A stretch of 64,000 nucleotides of DNA from Nocardia sp. SYP-A9097 (GCF_009649815.1 NZ_WJIC01000012.1:124001-188000), one strand, 5' to 3'; positions 1-8,405 are shown, numbered from the stretch's first letter. The notes: generated by a model from the letters alone, not told the origin. Numbers and translations: made by a program.

Positions 1-164
1 GCGACGCGCTCACCGCGTTGCTCATCTCGGCCGGTGTCGTTCTACTGGCATTGCTCACGCTGTACCTGGTCGGCTTCGATCAGGGTGCGATCTCGCGCAG
101 CGGCATGTACATGCACGAGCTCATGCACGATGGACGGCACCTGCTGGGTGTTCCGTGCCACTGA
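1..164 (+). CDS. cbtB: CbtB cobalt transporter subunit, C-terminal part
   Basis: Reading frame 3 is open from the window edge to a TGA at 162-164, so the start lies outside the window. It holds one hydrophobic membrane helix (LLISAGVVLLALLTLYLVGF) followed by a soluble end with HELMHDGRHLLGVPCH. That His-rich close matches the conserved tail of CbtB, the small partner of CbtA in proposed cobalamin-regulated cobalt uptake. The downstream cbtA start overlaps this gene by 10 bp, as expected for a two-gene transport operon. The family call is from the motif and the neighbour; any upstream cobalamin riboswitch is outside the window. Confidence 0.85.
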   Translation, partial: DALTALLISAGVVLLALLTLYLVGFDQGAISRSGMYMHELMHDGRHLLGVPCH

Positions 165-964
165 ACGAATCCCAGGCTCTGACTGGTTCGCTCAAAACGC
201 TGTTGCTCCGCGGTCTGCTGGCCGGCCTCATCGCAGGTCTGCTGGCAGCCTCCGTGGGTTTCTTCATCGGAGAACCCAAGGTGGACGCGGCAATCGCCAT
301 CGAGGAATCACACTCTCAGACTGTTGAAACGCATTCGCATGACGCCACTCCCGCCGAGCAGGTGAACGGGCACGCGCACGGCGACGAGGCGGAACCCCTC
401 GTGAGCCGCACCGGTCAGAAGGCCGGACAATTCCTGGCGCTGGGCCTGTTCGGTCTGGCCGTGGGCGCACTGCTCGCGGTGGTCGCCAATGTGGCGCGCC
501 GGTACACCACGATCGCCGGACCGCGCCTCGTACTGCTGCTCGCGGGTGGCGGCTGGCTCGCCATTGTCGCGGTGCCGTTCTTCAAATACCCGGCCAATCC
601 CCCGGCCGTCGGCGAACCGGACACCATCGATCAGCGCACCTGGTTGTGGGTGGCCGTGGTGCTGCTCGGTTTCGCGGCCGTCGGCGGGGCCGTCTACGTA
701 TTCAAGGCGCTGCGAAACCAGTTGGGCACGGTGCGATTGATCGGTTCGGTGCTGACATTCATCGCGGTGACCGCGATCGGATACATCGTGCTGCCGGGTA
801 TCAACGAGGTGAAATCCGATTTCCCGGCGACGCTGCTGTGGCAGTTCCGCGCGGCCTCGCTGGCGGAGACCGGCACGCTGTGGCTGACGCTCGGACTCGG
901 CTTCGCGGCGCTGACCGAATTCGCGAGCCGTAAGACAAGCGAGATCGGCGCGGCGGCACGGTAA
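155..964 (+). CDS. cbtA: CbtA cobalt transporter subunit
   Basis: A 269-residue integral membrane protein starting at GTG 155 inside the end of cbtB. Hydrophobic segments occur near residues 15-35, 90-115, 125-145, 165-185, 195-215 and 235-255. Between the first two helices lies a His-rich stretch (HSQTVETHSHD, then NGHAHGDE) that could bind divalent metal before uptake. CbtA is a predicted cobalt transporter; substrate assignment in this family rests mostly on genomic context. The length and helix pattern are normal for the family. The operon ends at the hairpin just downstream. Confidence 0.85.
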   Translation: MPLNESQALTGSLKTLLLRGLLAGLIAGLLAASVGFFIGEPKVDAAIAIEESHSQTVETHSHDATPAEQVNGHAHGDEAEPLVSRTGQKAGQFLALGLFGLAVGALLAVVANVARRYTTIAGPRLVLLLAGGGWLAIVAVPFFKYPANPPAVGEPDTIDQRTWLWVAVVLLGFAAVGGAVYVFKALRNQLGTVRLIGSVLTFIAVTAIGYIVLPGINEVKSDFPATLLWQFRAASLAETGTLWLTLGLGFAALTEFASRKTSEIGAAAR

Positions 965-988
965 TTCCGGGCCGAAGAACGAACGAAA

Positions 989-1019
989 CGGGCAGTGCCA
1001 TTGCGGCACTGCCCGTTTT
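989..1019. terminator. Intrinsic terminator between cbtA and osmC
   Basis: A perfect 11-bp stem (CGGGCAGTGCC at 989-999 with its complement at 1005-1015) has a 5-nt loop and is followed by TTTT on the plus strand. It sits between the convergent ends of cbtA and the osmC-like gene. The A-rich left flank could let it serve the minus strand as well. Confidence 0.85.
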
Positions 1020-1031
1020 GTATTTCGAAGC

Positions 1032-1475
1032 TCAGGATTCGAAGGTCGCGTCCAGCTCGATCTCGTCCACGCCCGCGAGCGCCTTGGAGACGGGGCAGCC
1101 CGCCTTGGCGGCAGCGGCGGCGGCCAGGAAGCCGTCGGCGTCGATGCCGGAGGCGCGGCCGACCACGGTCAGCTTGATCTTGGAGATGCGGAAACCACCG
1201 GCCGGGTCCGGGCTCAGGGTGACATCGGCGGTCACATCCAGGCTCTCCGGAGTGCCACCGGCGGCGGCGATCTGACCCGACAGGGCCATGGAGTAGCAGG
1301 AGGAGTGCGCGGCGGCGATCAGCTCTTCCGGGCTGGTGGTGCCGTCGGCATTGTCGGCCGCGCGCTTGGGGAAGCTGACGTCGTACTTGCCGACGCCGGA
1401 ACTGACCAGTTCGACCTGGCCGGAGCCTTCTTGCAGACTGCCGGTCCAGGCGGTGCGAGCGGAACGTGTAGGCAT
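1032..1475 (-). CDS. OsmC-family peroxiredoxin / organic hydroperoxide reductase
   Basis: A 147-residue protein starting at ATG 1475 with a GAAAGGA ribosome site 7-8 nt upstream. The frame stays open further upstream but has no ribosome site there. OsmC/Ohr proteins reduce organic hydroperoxides with two cysteines. Both are visible: one in SSCYSMALS (about residue 53) and one in AGCPVSKAL (about residue 127), with the usual TSPEELI helix just before the first. The pattern fits OsmC better than Ohr. The protein is cytosolic and normally a dimer. It converges on cbtA and shares its terminator. Confidence 0.9.
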   Translation of the reverse strand: MPTRSARTAWTGSLQEGSGQVELVSSGVGKYDVSFPKRAADNADGTTSPEELIAAAHSSCYSMALSGQIAAAGGTPESLDVTADVTLSPDPAGGFRISKIKLTVVGRASGIDADGFLAAAAAAKAGCPVSKALAGVDEIELDATFES

Positions 1476-1511
1476 CGCTGTCCTTTCGAGAGGGGAGGGG
1501 AAACTCGGGGA

Positions 1512-1536
1512 TCTCAGGGGCGGCGCCCCCGAACCC
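1512..1536. repeat. Dispersed GC-rich palindromic repeat, copy A
   Basis: This 25-bp element reads, on the minus strand, GGGTTCGGGGGCG-CC-GCCCCTGAGA. A second copy with AA in place of CC lies at 45562-45586, so 23 of 25 bases agree. Its inner GGGGCG/CGCCCC part can fold into a short hairpin. It lies in the minus-strand gap between the SRPBCC and osmC-like genes. Confidence 0.6.
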
Positions 1537-1575
1537 CCCGCAAAGTCTTTCGCGTCCGAACCTACCCCGCCGGTT

Positions 1576-2022
1576 TCAGCTGACCGCGAGGGTTCGCTGA
1601 TCCCACCGATCCAGGACTTGCGGCCAGGACTTCTCGTGCCGGTCGCGGGCGGCGGCGCTGGGGAATCCGGCGTGCGTGAGCAGCAGCGCGCTACCCGCGC
1701 CGAGCGCCGAGAGTTCCAGGGTGAGAACGGTTTCCGCGCCCTCGGTGCCACCGGGACCGGTCACCCAGGTCAATTCGACCAGGCGGTCCGGGATCAGGCG
1801 CAGGAAACGCCCGTAGTGCGGGTGCCCGCCGCCCGCGGTGAAGAAGAACGGTTCGTTCACCGCGGGGCGCATGCGCACCGAACCCGGGTCGGCGAACCAG
1901 AGACCCAATTGCCGAGTGGCCATGCGATACAGCTCATCGGGCGAAGCGGACATAATGTGTTCCACGGCAAGGGAGAAGGGGCGCGCGGAGAGGTCGGGAG
2001 GCCGGATCGGCGCAGCGTCCAT
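1576..2022 (-). CDS. SRPBCC (START/Bet v1-like) domain protein
   Basis: A 148-residue soluble protein. The N-terminal beta strand FSLAVEHIMSASPDELYRM, the central FFFTAGGGHPHYGRFLRLIPDR and the long C-terminal helix ending SWPQVLDRWDQRTLAVS are typical of the SRPBCC/AHSA1 hydrophobic-ligand fold. Family members bind lipids or aromatic ligands, act as cyclases or activate ATPases; the sequence does not choose between these. It lies upstream of osmC on the same strand with about 100 bp between, and has no membrane segment or signal peptide. Confidence 0.75.
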   Translation of the reverse strand: MDAAPIRPPDLSARPFSLAVEHIMSASPDELYRMATRQLGLWFADPGSVRMRPAVNEPFFFTAGGGHPHYGRFLRLIPDRLVELTWVTGPGGTEGAETVLTLELSALGAGSALLLTHAGFPSAAARDRHEKSWPQVLDRWDQRTLAVS

Positions 2023-2052
2023 GGCCGAGCACGATACCGGCCGGCGCGCGGT

Positions 2053-2373
2053 TCACTCGGGATTGGTCACCCGTGCCAGCACTATGCCGCCGATGATCAA
2101 CGAAAGCGCCAGCACCCGGCCCACACTCAGTGGATCGCGCTGCACGATCACACCCAGGCCGATGGCTCCGACCGCGCCGATTCCGGTGAAGATCGCATAC
2201 GCGGTACCGACCGGCAGGGTCTGCATGGCATAGGAGAGCAGGTACACCGCGATCGCCATGAGCACGAAGCAGATCAGGGTGGCCAGCGGTTTCGTGAAAT
2301 TCTGTGTCGGCTTGATGGATTGGGACCAGGCGATCTCCACCAGACCGGCGATGCCCAGCACGAGCCAGTTCAT
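2053..2373 (-). CDS. sugE: SugE/Gdx-type small multidrug-resistance exporter
   Basis: A 106-residue protein with four membrane helices, the size of an SMR monomer that works as an antiparallel dimer. The essential membrane glutamate is Glu13 in GLVEIAWSQSIK. The following Trp and the motif GTAYAIFTGIGAVGA match the SugE/Gdx branch rather than EmrE. That branch exports guanidinium and some quaternary ammonium compounds by proton antiport. The ATG at 2373 begins one base after the stop of the upstream azoreductase, so the two are translationally coupled and probably share TetR control. Confidence 0.85.
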   Translation of the reverse strand: MNWLVLGIAGLVEIAWSQSIKPTQNFTKPLATLICFVLMAIAVYLLSYAMQTLPVGTAYAIFTGIGAVGAIGLGVIVQRDPLSVGRVLALSLIIGGIVLARVTNPE

Positions 2374-2374
2374 C

Positions 2375-3022
2375 TCAGTACTCCTTGCCGAGTCGGCGGG
2401 CGGCCGCCAGCGCCGCGGCGTAGGACGCGTCATGCGTTTCCCGCAGGTGCGCCAGCAGCGGGTCCTGCCGGGAATTGACCAGCTCCGCATTGACGAAAAC
2501 GGTGTCCTGGACGGCGAAATGGCCCGCGAAGAAGTCCCGCAGGAACCGCTCCTGATAGTCGTACGCGGCCTTGGGCGCACCCGGTGAGTACATGCCGCCG
2601 CGCGCGGTGGTGACCACGAAACGGGTGGGGGCCAAGGACATTCGCGGGAAGGTGATCTGATCCAGCCAGGCTTTGAGACTCGCGGGAATCGAGTAGTTGT
2701 ACATGGGGGTGCCGATCAGCACCACATCGGCGGCACGCACCTCGGCGAGCAGGGGTTCCACGATCGCCCAGGCGGCGGTGGTGGCGGGGGTGTCCGCGAG
2801 TTCGGCCAGGCGGTCCAGATCGGTACTCCCGGCGGCGAGGACGCGATCGCAGAGTTCGGTCCAGCCCGCGCCGATGAACGGGATCGGATCGGCCGCGAGA
2901 TCGCGGTACACGTAGGCGCCGCCGGGGTGTTCGGCACGCCAGGCAGCGGCGAAGACGCCGCCGAGTTCGCGGCTGAGGGAGTCGCGGCGGGCGCTGGAAT
3001 CCAGGTGCAGCAGGCTGGTCAT
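2375..3022 (-). CDS. FMN-dependent NADH azoreductase (AzoR-like)
   Basis: A 215-residue flavodoxin-fold oxidoreductase. The N-terminal LLHLDSSARRDSLSRELG is the FMN phosphate loop. PMYNYSIPASLKAWLDQI in mid-protein is the hallmark of AzoR/quinone reductases. Members reduce quinones and azo dyes with NAD(P)H and protect against electrophiles. Two in-frame ATGs lie 9 nt apart. The GAGGAG ribosome site touches the first, at 3031, but is 7-9 nt from the second, at 3022, so 3022 is preferred. The gene is divergent from the TetR gene at 3128, with two matching operators between. Confidence 0.9.
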   Translation of the reverse strand: MTSLLHLDSSARRDSLSRELGGVFAAAWRAEHPGGAYVYRDLAADPIPFIGAGWTELCDRVLAAGSTDLDRLAELADTPATTAAWAIVEPLLAEVRAADVVLIGTPMYNYSIPASLKAWLDQITFPRMSLAPTRFVVTTARGGMYSPGAPKAAYDYQERFLRDFFAGHFAVQDTVFVNAELVNSRQDPLLAHLRETHDASYAAALAAARRLGKEY

Positions 3023-3041
3023 GCTCTTCATCTCCTCAAGT

Positions 3042-3054
3042 GGACAGTGTGTCC
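3042..3054. promoter_or_regulatory. TetR operator site 1 (GGACA-N3-TGTCC)
   Basis: A perfect inverted repeat GGACAGTGTGTCC lies about 20 bp upstream of the azoreductase start. It shares its half-site and 3-bp spacer with site 2. The centres are 44 bp apart, about four helical turns. The divergent TetR at 3128 is the natural candidate to bind. Confidence 0.65.
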
Positions 3055-3084
3055 GTTTGCTTTATTCGAACAGTAACCACCAAA

Positions 3085-3099
3085 TGGACATGTTGTCCA
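3085..3099. promoter_or_regulatory. TetR operator site 2 (TGGACA-N3-TGTCCA)
   Basis: A perfect 15-bp inverted repeat TGGACATGTTGTCCA lies 28 bp upstream of the tetR start. It extends site 1 by one matched pair on each side. Its position suits autorepression of tetR together with repression of the divergent azoR-sugE pair. Confidence 0.7.
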
Positions 3100-3127
3100 C
3101 TTAAACTTTCGGGATTACAGTGACCGC

Positions 3128-3742
3128 ATGGACCCGATCGCGTTACCGCTGCTCAACGACGAATCACCACCACCCGAGCGGGCGGACGCGGCACGCAATC
3201 GGGTCAAAATCCTTGACGCCGCGGCGAACCTCTTCACCGAGCGGAATCCGCGCACGGTCACCATGGACGACATCGCCAAGGCCGCCGGAGTCGGGCGCGG
3301 GACGCTGTACCGCCGCTATCCGGATGTCGGTTCCATCGCCGTCGCGCTGCTCGATCAGCACGAGCGCGAACTCCAGGAGCGGCTGCTGCGCGGGGAACCG
3401 CCACTGGGCCCCGGAGCGCCGCCTGCCCAACGGCTCGGAGCGTTCTACACGGCCATGCTCGAACTACTCGAAACGCACGCCAATCTGGTGCTCGGTGCGG
3501 AGACCGGGGGCGCGCGCTTCCGGACCGGCGCGTACCAGTTCTGGCGGGTGCACGTGCGCGCGCTGCTCACCGAATCCGGTGTGGCGTACCCGGAACCACT
3601 GGTGGACGCGCTGCTGGCACCGCTCGCGGCCGAGGTCTATCAATATCAGCGCGAACGCGGGCTCACCCCGGCACAGATCAACGCCGCCCTCCAACATCTG
3701 GCGGGCGGCGTGATCGATTGTGCCGCAGATTCTTCCAGCTGA
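3128..3742 (+). CDS. TetR-family repressor of the azoR-sugE pair
   Basis: A 204-residue regulator. Residues 25-70 form the TetR DNA-binding domain, with TVTMDDIAKAAGVGRGTLYRRYPDVGSI as the helix-turn-helix and following helix. The rest is an all-helical ligand and dimer domain with no recognisable effector signature. It starts at ATG 3128, divergent from the azoreductase, with two copies of a GGACA-N3-TGTCC palindrome between. The likely inducer is an electrophile or quinone-type substrate of the azoreductase, or a cation exported by the SMR pump; this is inference. Its stop abuts the convergent ABC gene with no gap. Confidence 0.85.
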   Translation: MDPIALPLLNDESPPPERADAARNRVKILDAAANLFTERNPRTVTMDDIAKAAGVGRGTLYRRYPDVGSIAVALLDQHERELQERLLRGEPPLGPGAPPAQRLGAFYTAMLELLETHANLVLGAETGGARFRTGAYQFWRVHVRALLTESGVAYPEPLVDALLAPLAAEVYQYQRERGLTPAQINAALQHLAGGVIDCAADSSS

Positions 3743-4591
3743 TCAGATCATGTCCCGGCGGCGGATCAGCCAGATCGTGCCCGCCGCGAAGAGAGCGACG
3801 TAGGCGGACAGGACGATCAGCGATTCACCTCGGGTGAGGATATCCAGCACACCCGGGGTGGCGGGGCCGGTGGTGGTGCGCAGCGAACCCGCCAGCGAAC
3901 CGGCGGCCGTACCCGGCAGGTGATCGGTGAGAGCCCTTATGGGAGAGAGGATTCCGGCAACCCCGCGCAGCAGGTTCTCCACCACCAGCACCCACACCAG
4001 GCCCAGGCCCACCGCCAGCGACGGACCCCGGGCGACAGCTCCGATCAGCGCTCCGGCGAGCGTCCACATGCCCAGAATCGCCGCGCCCGAGCCGATTCCG
4101 AGCAGTATCCGGCTCGCCGAGGGCAGCGCCAGGGATTGGCCCTGTGTCGAGGCGATGACCGCGGCCACACCGGTATCGATCACAAACGCGACCAGTACCA
4201 GCGCGACCACCGTCACCGCCAGACCGACCACCACGCCACCGATCGCCGCCGCCCGCGAAGGGCCTTGGGTGAGAACGGTTTTCCACGTCCCCCAGCCGTA
4301 ACCGCTGCCCACCGCGAGGGCGCCCAGCACCAGCATGAGCGCGCCGCCGAACATGGCCATGCCCTGCGTGAAGACCTCCGGAACGGCCGCCGGGAGCATC
4401 TGCTCGAGCAGGACCTCACGCGGCTGGCCATTGGACATCCGGCTGGAGTCGCCGGTCGTATAGGCCAGGTAGTTGAACAGGTAGGCGAAGGTGAGATTCA
4501 ACAGAATCCACGTCCCGAGCACGATCCAGAAGGCCGGCCACTTGCGCAGGCGCAGCAGTTCGGCCCGGGTGCTTGCCGTCAGGGCTCTCAT
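3743..4591 (-). CDS. ABC-2 type exporter permease
   Basis: A 282-residue membrane protein with about six helices: near residues 17-38, 80-100, 115-145, 165-190, 195-215 and 255-275. It starts with a cytoplasmic RAELLRLRKWPAF segment typical of ABC-2 permeases of the NatB/CcmB-like group. Its ATG overlaps the stop of the ATPase gene by 4 bp (ATGA), so the two make one transporter of probably dimeric permease plus dimeric ATPase. Substrate is unknown. The divergent two-component genes suggest a cell-envelope or antibiotic response. Confidence 0.85.
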   Translation of the reverse strand: MRALTASTRAELLRLRKWPAFWIVLGTWILLNLTFAYLFNYLAYTTGDSSRMSNGQPREVLLEQMLPAAVPEVFTQGMAMFGGALMLVLGALAVGSGYGWGTWKTVLTQGPSRAAAIGGVVVGLAVTVVALVLVAFVIDTGVAAVIASTQGQSLALPSASRILLGIGSGAAILGMWTLAGALIGAVARGPSLAVGLGLVWVLVVENLLRGVAGILSPIRALTDHLPGTAAGSLAGSLRTTTGPATPGVLDILTRGESLIVLSAYVALFAAGTIWLIRRRDMI

Positions 4592-5484
4592 TTCACAGTC
4601 TCCGTCATCTCGAAAAATACTTCTTCCAAAGACTTTTCGTCACTGCGCAATTCGAGGAGGTCCGCGCCCGCCTCGATCACCGCACGGGCCACCGCGGACG
4701 CCTTTGCCACACCGGCATCGACTCTGATGCCGTTCGCGGTGAGTAGTGCCGAGCGCTCCCCGACCACCCGGCGCACCGCCGGGAAGGCCAGCTCCAGGGG
4801 TTCGGCGCGCAGGAAAAGCGATGCCGCGCCGCGTAATTCGCGCACCGTCGATTCGGTGAGCAGCCGGCCGCCGGAGATGACGCCGACGCGATCACAGATC
4901 TCCTGCACTTCGGCGAGCAGGTGACTGGAGAGCACGACGGTGTGCCCGTCGGCGGCGAGTCCGGTGATGAGCTCCCGCATCTCGGCCATTCCGGCCGGAT
5001 CCAAGCCATTGGTGGGCTCATCGAGAATCAGCAGGTCGGGGCGGCCGAGCAGGGCCGCGGCCACTCCCAGGCGCTGCTTCATACCGAGTGAGTAGGTACG
5101 GAACTTGTCATTGCCGCGAGCGGCGAGGGCGACCCGGTCGAGCACCTGCTCCACCTCGTCCCGATCCACGCCGCGATATCGGGCCAGTACGCGCAGGTTG
5201 TCCCGACCGGACAGGTACGGATAGAAACCCGGGCCCTCGATGAGAACACCTGTGCGACGCATGGTTTCGGGATCACCCGGATGCCGGCCGAGCACCGTCG
5301 CGGTGCCGCCGGTGGGCCGGATGAGCCCCACCAGCATGCGCAGCGTGGTGGTCTTGCCGGCCCCGTTCGGGCCCAGGAAACCGTAGATCTCACCGCTGTG
5401 GACGCTCATGCTCACGGCATCCACGGCGGTGTGGGAGCCGTAGCGTTTGGTCAACCGATCGGTGCTGACAATCGCTTCGTTCAT
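4588..5484 (-). CDS. ABC transporter ATP-binding protein
   Basis: A 298-residue ATPase. Walker A is GPNGAGKTT (about residues 38-46), the signature is YSLGMKQRLG in place of LSGGQ, Walker B is LLILDEPTNGLDP, and the switch His is in SSHLLAEV. The C-terminal quarter is a regulatory extension typical of the DrrA/NatA group, which export drugs, lipids or ions. ATG 5484 is chosen because the domain begins there; a GGAGG lies only one base before it, an unusually tight spacing. The gene is divergent from the sensor kinase at 5611. Confidence 0.9.
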   Translation of the reverse strand: MNEAIVSTDRLTKRYGSHTAVDAVSMSVHSGEIYGFLGPNGAGKTTTLRMLVGLIRPTGGTATVLGRHPGDPETMRRTGVLIEGPGFYPYLSGRDNLRVLARYRGVDRDEVEQVLDRVALAARGNDKFRTYSLGMKQRLGVAAALLGRPDLLILDEPTNGLDPAGMAEMRELITGLAADGHTVVLSSHLLAEVQEICDRVGVISGGRLLTESTVRELRGAASLFLRAEPLELAFPAVRRVVGERSALLTANGIRVDAGVAKASAVARAVIEAGADLLELRSDEKSLEEVFFEMTETVK

Positions 5485-5610
5485 GCCTCCAAGAATCCGC
5501 CGGGACCTGCGCGGGAACATCCGCCGCACAGCGCGATCCGGCGTACGTATCTCGACGTATTCCGCCCGTTGCCGGTGCCGAACCGGCGCGCACGGCACTA
5601 CCGTGCAGCT

Positions 5611-6828
5611 ATGGAGACGAGTGCGGCACGACGGTGGGATGTGCTGCTCGCAGTGGTGGTCGGGGCTGTCCAGCTCGGCGCGGGCACCCTGGCCAACGAG
5701 CATCAGACGGGTATGCGCGCGCTCGACCTGCTCGGATACGCGTTATTGGCGGCCGGGCCGCTGCTACTCGTGGTGCGCCGGCGGTATCCGGATCCGGTGT
5801 TCTACGCGGTGCTGGCGATCACCAGCGCCTACCTGTTGATCGGATACGGGTACGGGCCGGTGTTCCTGGCGCTCGTGGTGGCCTTCCTCACCGCCGGGGT
5901 GCGCGGGTCACGCTGGCGCACATACTCTTTCGTACCGCTCGGCTATCTGCTCATGGTGTGGCCGGTGCCGTCCTGGCGCGGTTACGACACCAATACCTGG
6001 CAGGAGTTCGGGCTGCTGGCCTGGCTGGTCGTGCTGGTGGCCATTGCCGAGGGGCTGCGCCAGCGCATGTCCGCGGTGGCGGCGCGGCACGGGCGAGCCG
6101 AGGAGGCGCGGCGCAATGAGCAGGCGCAGCGCGAACGCGAGGCCGCCGAACGCGCGCGCGAGGCGGCGGAACGGGAGCAGCGGGTCAGCGAGGAGCGGCT
6201 CACCATCGCCCGTGAGCTGCACGATGTGCTCGCGCACAGCCTCTCGCTCATAAATGTGCAGTCCTCGGTGGCCCTGGAACTCATCGACCGCCGGCCCGAA
6301 CAGGCCGCGACCGCGCTGGCCGCCATCAAGACCGCCAGCAAGGACGCGCTCGGGGAGGTGCACGCGCTGCTGCGCTCGATTCGCGGCGGCACCGGTACCG
6401 TGCCCGCGCCCATCTCCCCCACGGTCGGGATCGGCGATCTGGAGAGTCTGCTGCAACCGGCCCGCGCCGCCGGACTCGAGGTGCGCGCGATTGTGACCGG
6501 GGTGCCCAAACGGCTGCCGTCGGTGGTCGATGTGGCCGCCGCGCGCATTGTGCAGGAGTCGCTGACCAATGCGATCCGGCACGCACCCGGCGCGAGTGTC
6601 CTTCTCACCGTGCGCTATTCGGCGGATCGACTGCACCTGGCCGTGGACAACACCCGCCCCACCCGCGGTCCCGCCACCGTCTCGACCGGCGGGCACGGCA
6701 TCACCGGTATGACCGAACGCGCCAAGGCCCTGGGCGGGCGACTGCTCGCCGAACCCAAGCCGGACGGCGGCTTCCGCGTGGAGGCCCGCCTACCCGTCCA
6801 CCTGGGACACCCCGAACCCGCCAGCTAG
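5611..6828 (+). CDS. NarL/DesK-type sensor histidine kinase
   Basis: A 405-residue membrane kinase. Hydrophobic helices fill residues 10-145 (about five to six), with no large extracellular domain. A charged coiled-coil linker follows at about 150-195 (AEEARRNEQAQREREAAERA). The HisKA_3 phospho-acceptor is His204 in ARELHDVLAHSLSLI, and the HATPase domain shows QESLTNAIRHAPG and GGHGITGMTERAKALGG. The short sensor resembles intramembrane-sensing kinases paired with ABC exporters. It is followed by its response regulator and is divergent from an ABC exporter, its probable target. Confidence 0.9.
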   Translation: METSAARRWDVLLAVVVGAVQLGAGTLANEHQTGMRALDLLGYALLAAGPLLLVVRRRYPDPVFYAVLAITSAYLLIGYGYGPVFLALVVAFLTAGVRGSRWRTYSFVPLGYLLMVWPVPSWRGYDTNTWQEFGLLAWLVVLVAIAEGLRQRMSAVAARHGRAEEARRNEQAQREREAAERAREAAEREQRVSEERLTIARELHDVLAHSLSLINVQSSVALELIDRRPEQAATALAAIKTASKDALGEVHALLRSIRGGTGTVPAPISPTVGIGDLESLLQPARAAGLEVRAIVTGVPKRLPSVVDVAAARIVQESLTNAIRHAPGASVLLTVRYSADRLHLAVDNTRPTRGPATVSTGGHGITGMTERAKALGGRLLAEPKPDGGFRVEARLPVHLGHPEPAS

Positions 6829-6862
6829 GGTCACCGTGTCCGATTGCGCAAGAGGAGGTTTC

Positions 6863-7525
6863 GTGAGCATCCGGGTTGTGATCGCCGACGATCAGGCGCT
6901 GGTCCGCGCCGGATTCGTGGCACTGTTGGACGCGCAGGACGATATCGAGGTGGTCGGCGAGGCCGACAATGGTGCGCAGGCGGTGCGGCTGGCCCGCGAA
7001 CTCACCCCCGATGTGGTGCTCATGGATATCCGCATGCCGATCCTGGACGGCCTGGCCGCCACCCGCGAAATCGCCTCCGCACCAGAGCTTTCCGACGTGA
7101 AGGTGGTCGTACTGACCACCTTCGAACTGGACGAATACGTCTTCGAGGCCATGCGGGCAGGTGCGACCGGCTTCCTGGTCAAACACACCGAACCCGCCGA
7201 CCTGGTCAAAGCCGTCCACGTGGTGGCGGGCGGCGATGCCCTGCTCTCCCCCAGCGTCACCAAACGCCTGGTCGCGGAATTCGCCACGCACGCCAAACCC
7301 GCACCGGCCCAGCAATTCTCCGAACTCACCGACCGCGAACGCGAGGTGATGGCCCTGGTCGCCGAGGGCCTCACCAATGCCGAGATCGCCGAACGGCTCT
7401 TCATGAGCCCCGCCACCGCCCGCACCCACGTCAGCCGAATCCTGTTGAAACTCAATGCCCGCGACCGGACTCAACTCGTGGTCATGGCGTACGAATCCGG
7501 AATGGTCCGGCCCGGCTGGCAGTAG
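6863..7525 (+). CDS. NarL/LuxR-family response regulator
   Basis: A 220-residue regulator with an N-terminal receiver domain (acidic pocket ADD at 8-10, phospho-acceptor Asp55 in VVLMDIRMP, a switch Thr in VVVLTTFELDEYVF, Lys in LVKHT). The C-terminal LuxR helix-turn-helix runs from LTDREREVMALVAEGLTNAEIAERL through ARTHVSRILLKLNARDR. An upstream GTG at 6836 is in frame, but the AGAGGAGG site at 6851-6858 fits GTG 6863, so that start is used. It lies 34 bp after the kinase stop and is its cognate partner. Confidence 0.93.
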   Translation: MSIRVVIADDQALVRAGFVALLDAQDDIEVVGEADNGAQAVRLARELTPDVVLMDIRMPILDGLAATREIASAPELSDVKVVVLTTFELDEYVFEAMRAGATGFLVKHTEPADLVKAVHVVAGGDALLSPSVTKRLVAEFATHAKPAPAQQFSELTDREREVMALVAEGLTNAEIAERLFMSPATARTHVSRILLKLNARDRTQLVVMAYESGMVRPGWQ

Positions 7526-7529
7526 GTGG

Positions 7530-8405
7530 TTAGCCGAATTCGGCTACCACGGGGATGATTTCACGGCCGATGACCTCCAGCGGAGCCACCTCGTCGACGC
7601 CCTCCACCCGGCCGATGACCATATCGATGCCATTGTCCGCCAGCATCTTCAACGCGCCCAGCAGCTGATCGACCTTCTCACCGCGCTGCCCGACATCGAA
7701 GACGAAGACGCAGGTCTTGCGGATCTCGGCCGGATCGCGGCCGATATCCGCGCAGAGCCGGTGCAGCAGTTCGATCTTGCGCGGCAGCTCGGGTCCGGGC
7801 CGCAGGCTGCACACGTCCGCATACCGGGCCACCAGCGGCAGGGTGCGCTTCTCACCGTCACCGCCGATGAGGATGGGCGGATGCGGTCGCCGCACGCTCT
7901 GCGGGGCATTGAGCGGCCGATTCACTCGGAAGTGCTTGCCCGCGAACGGGTCTTCCGTCTCCCCCCACATGCGCAGGCAGACCTCCAGGGCCTCCTCCAG
8001 CATCTCGAACCGCTCCCCCAGTGGCGGGAAAGGCAGTCCGTACCCTTCGACATCACCGGTGGAGGTGCCCGCGCCGATACCCAGCCAGGCTCGCCCACCG
8101 GAGAGCACATCCACGGTGGTGACCAGCTTGGCCAGCATGGCCGGATGCCGATAGTGCACACCCGAGACAATCGCCGTCAGTGCGACTTTCGACGTGTGCG
8201 CGGCAATGAACGACAGCGTGCTGTACGCCTCCAGCACATTCTGCTCGACCCGTCCCAGCCACGGGCTCTGCCACAGATGATCCCCGACCGCGATGGCCGC
8301 GAACCCACTGTCCTCGGCCGTGCGCACCACCTCGGCCAACCCGGGCCCGATCCGATCCGCGGGGGCGTTCATCGCGTAATTGGTGAGATGCAATCCAAGT
8401 TCCAT
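7530..8405 (-). CDS. LLM-class F420-dependent oxidoreductase
   Basis: A 291-residue TIM-barrel flavin/F420 oxidoreductase of the luciferase-like superfamily. Recognisable elements are GFAAIAVGDHLWQSPWLG, VSGVHYRHPAMLAKLVTTVDVLSGGR and GIGAGTSTGDVEGYGLPFPP, followed by PILIGGDGEKRTLPLVARYAD. These place it among F420-dependent dehydrogenases rather than FMN monooxygenases, and actinomycetes make F420. The substrate cannot be read from sequence. It ends 4 bp from the convergent response-regulator stop and stands alone on the minus strand. Confidence 0.85.
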   Translation of the reverse strand: MELGLHLTNYAMNAPADRIGPGLAEVVRTAEDSGFAAIAVGDHLWQSPWLGRVEQNVLEAYSTLSFIAAHTSKVALTAIVSGVHYRHPAMLAKLVTTVDVLSGGRAWLGIGAGTSTGDVEGYGLPFPPLGERFEMLEEALEVCLRMWGETEDPFAGKHFRVNRPLNAPQSVRRPHPPILIGGDGEKRTLPLVARYADVCSLRPGPELPRKIELLHRLCADIGRDPAEIRKTCVFVFDVGQRGEKVDQLLGALKMLADNGIDMVIGRVEGVDEVAPLEVIGREIIPVVAEFG

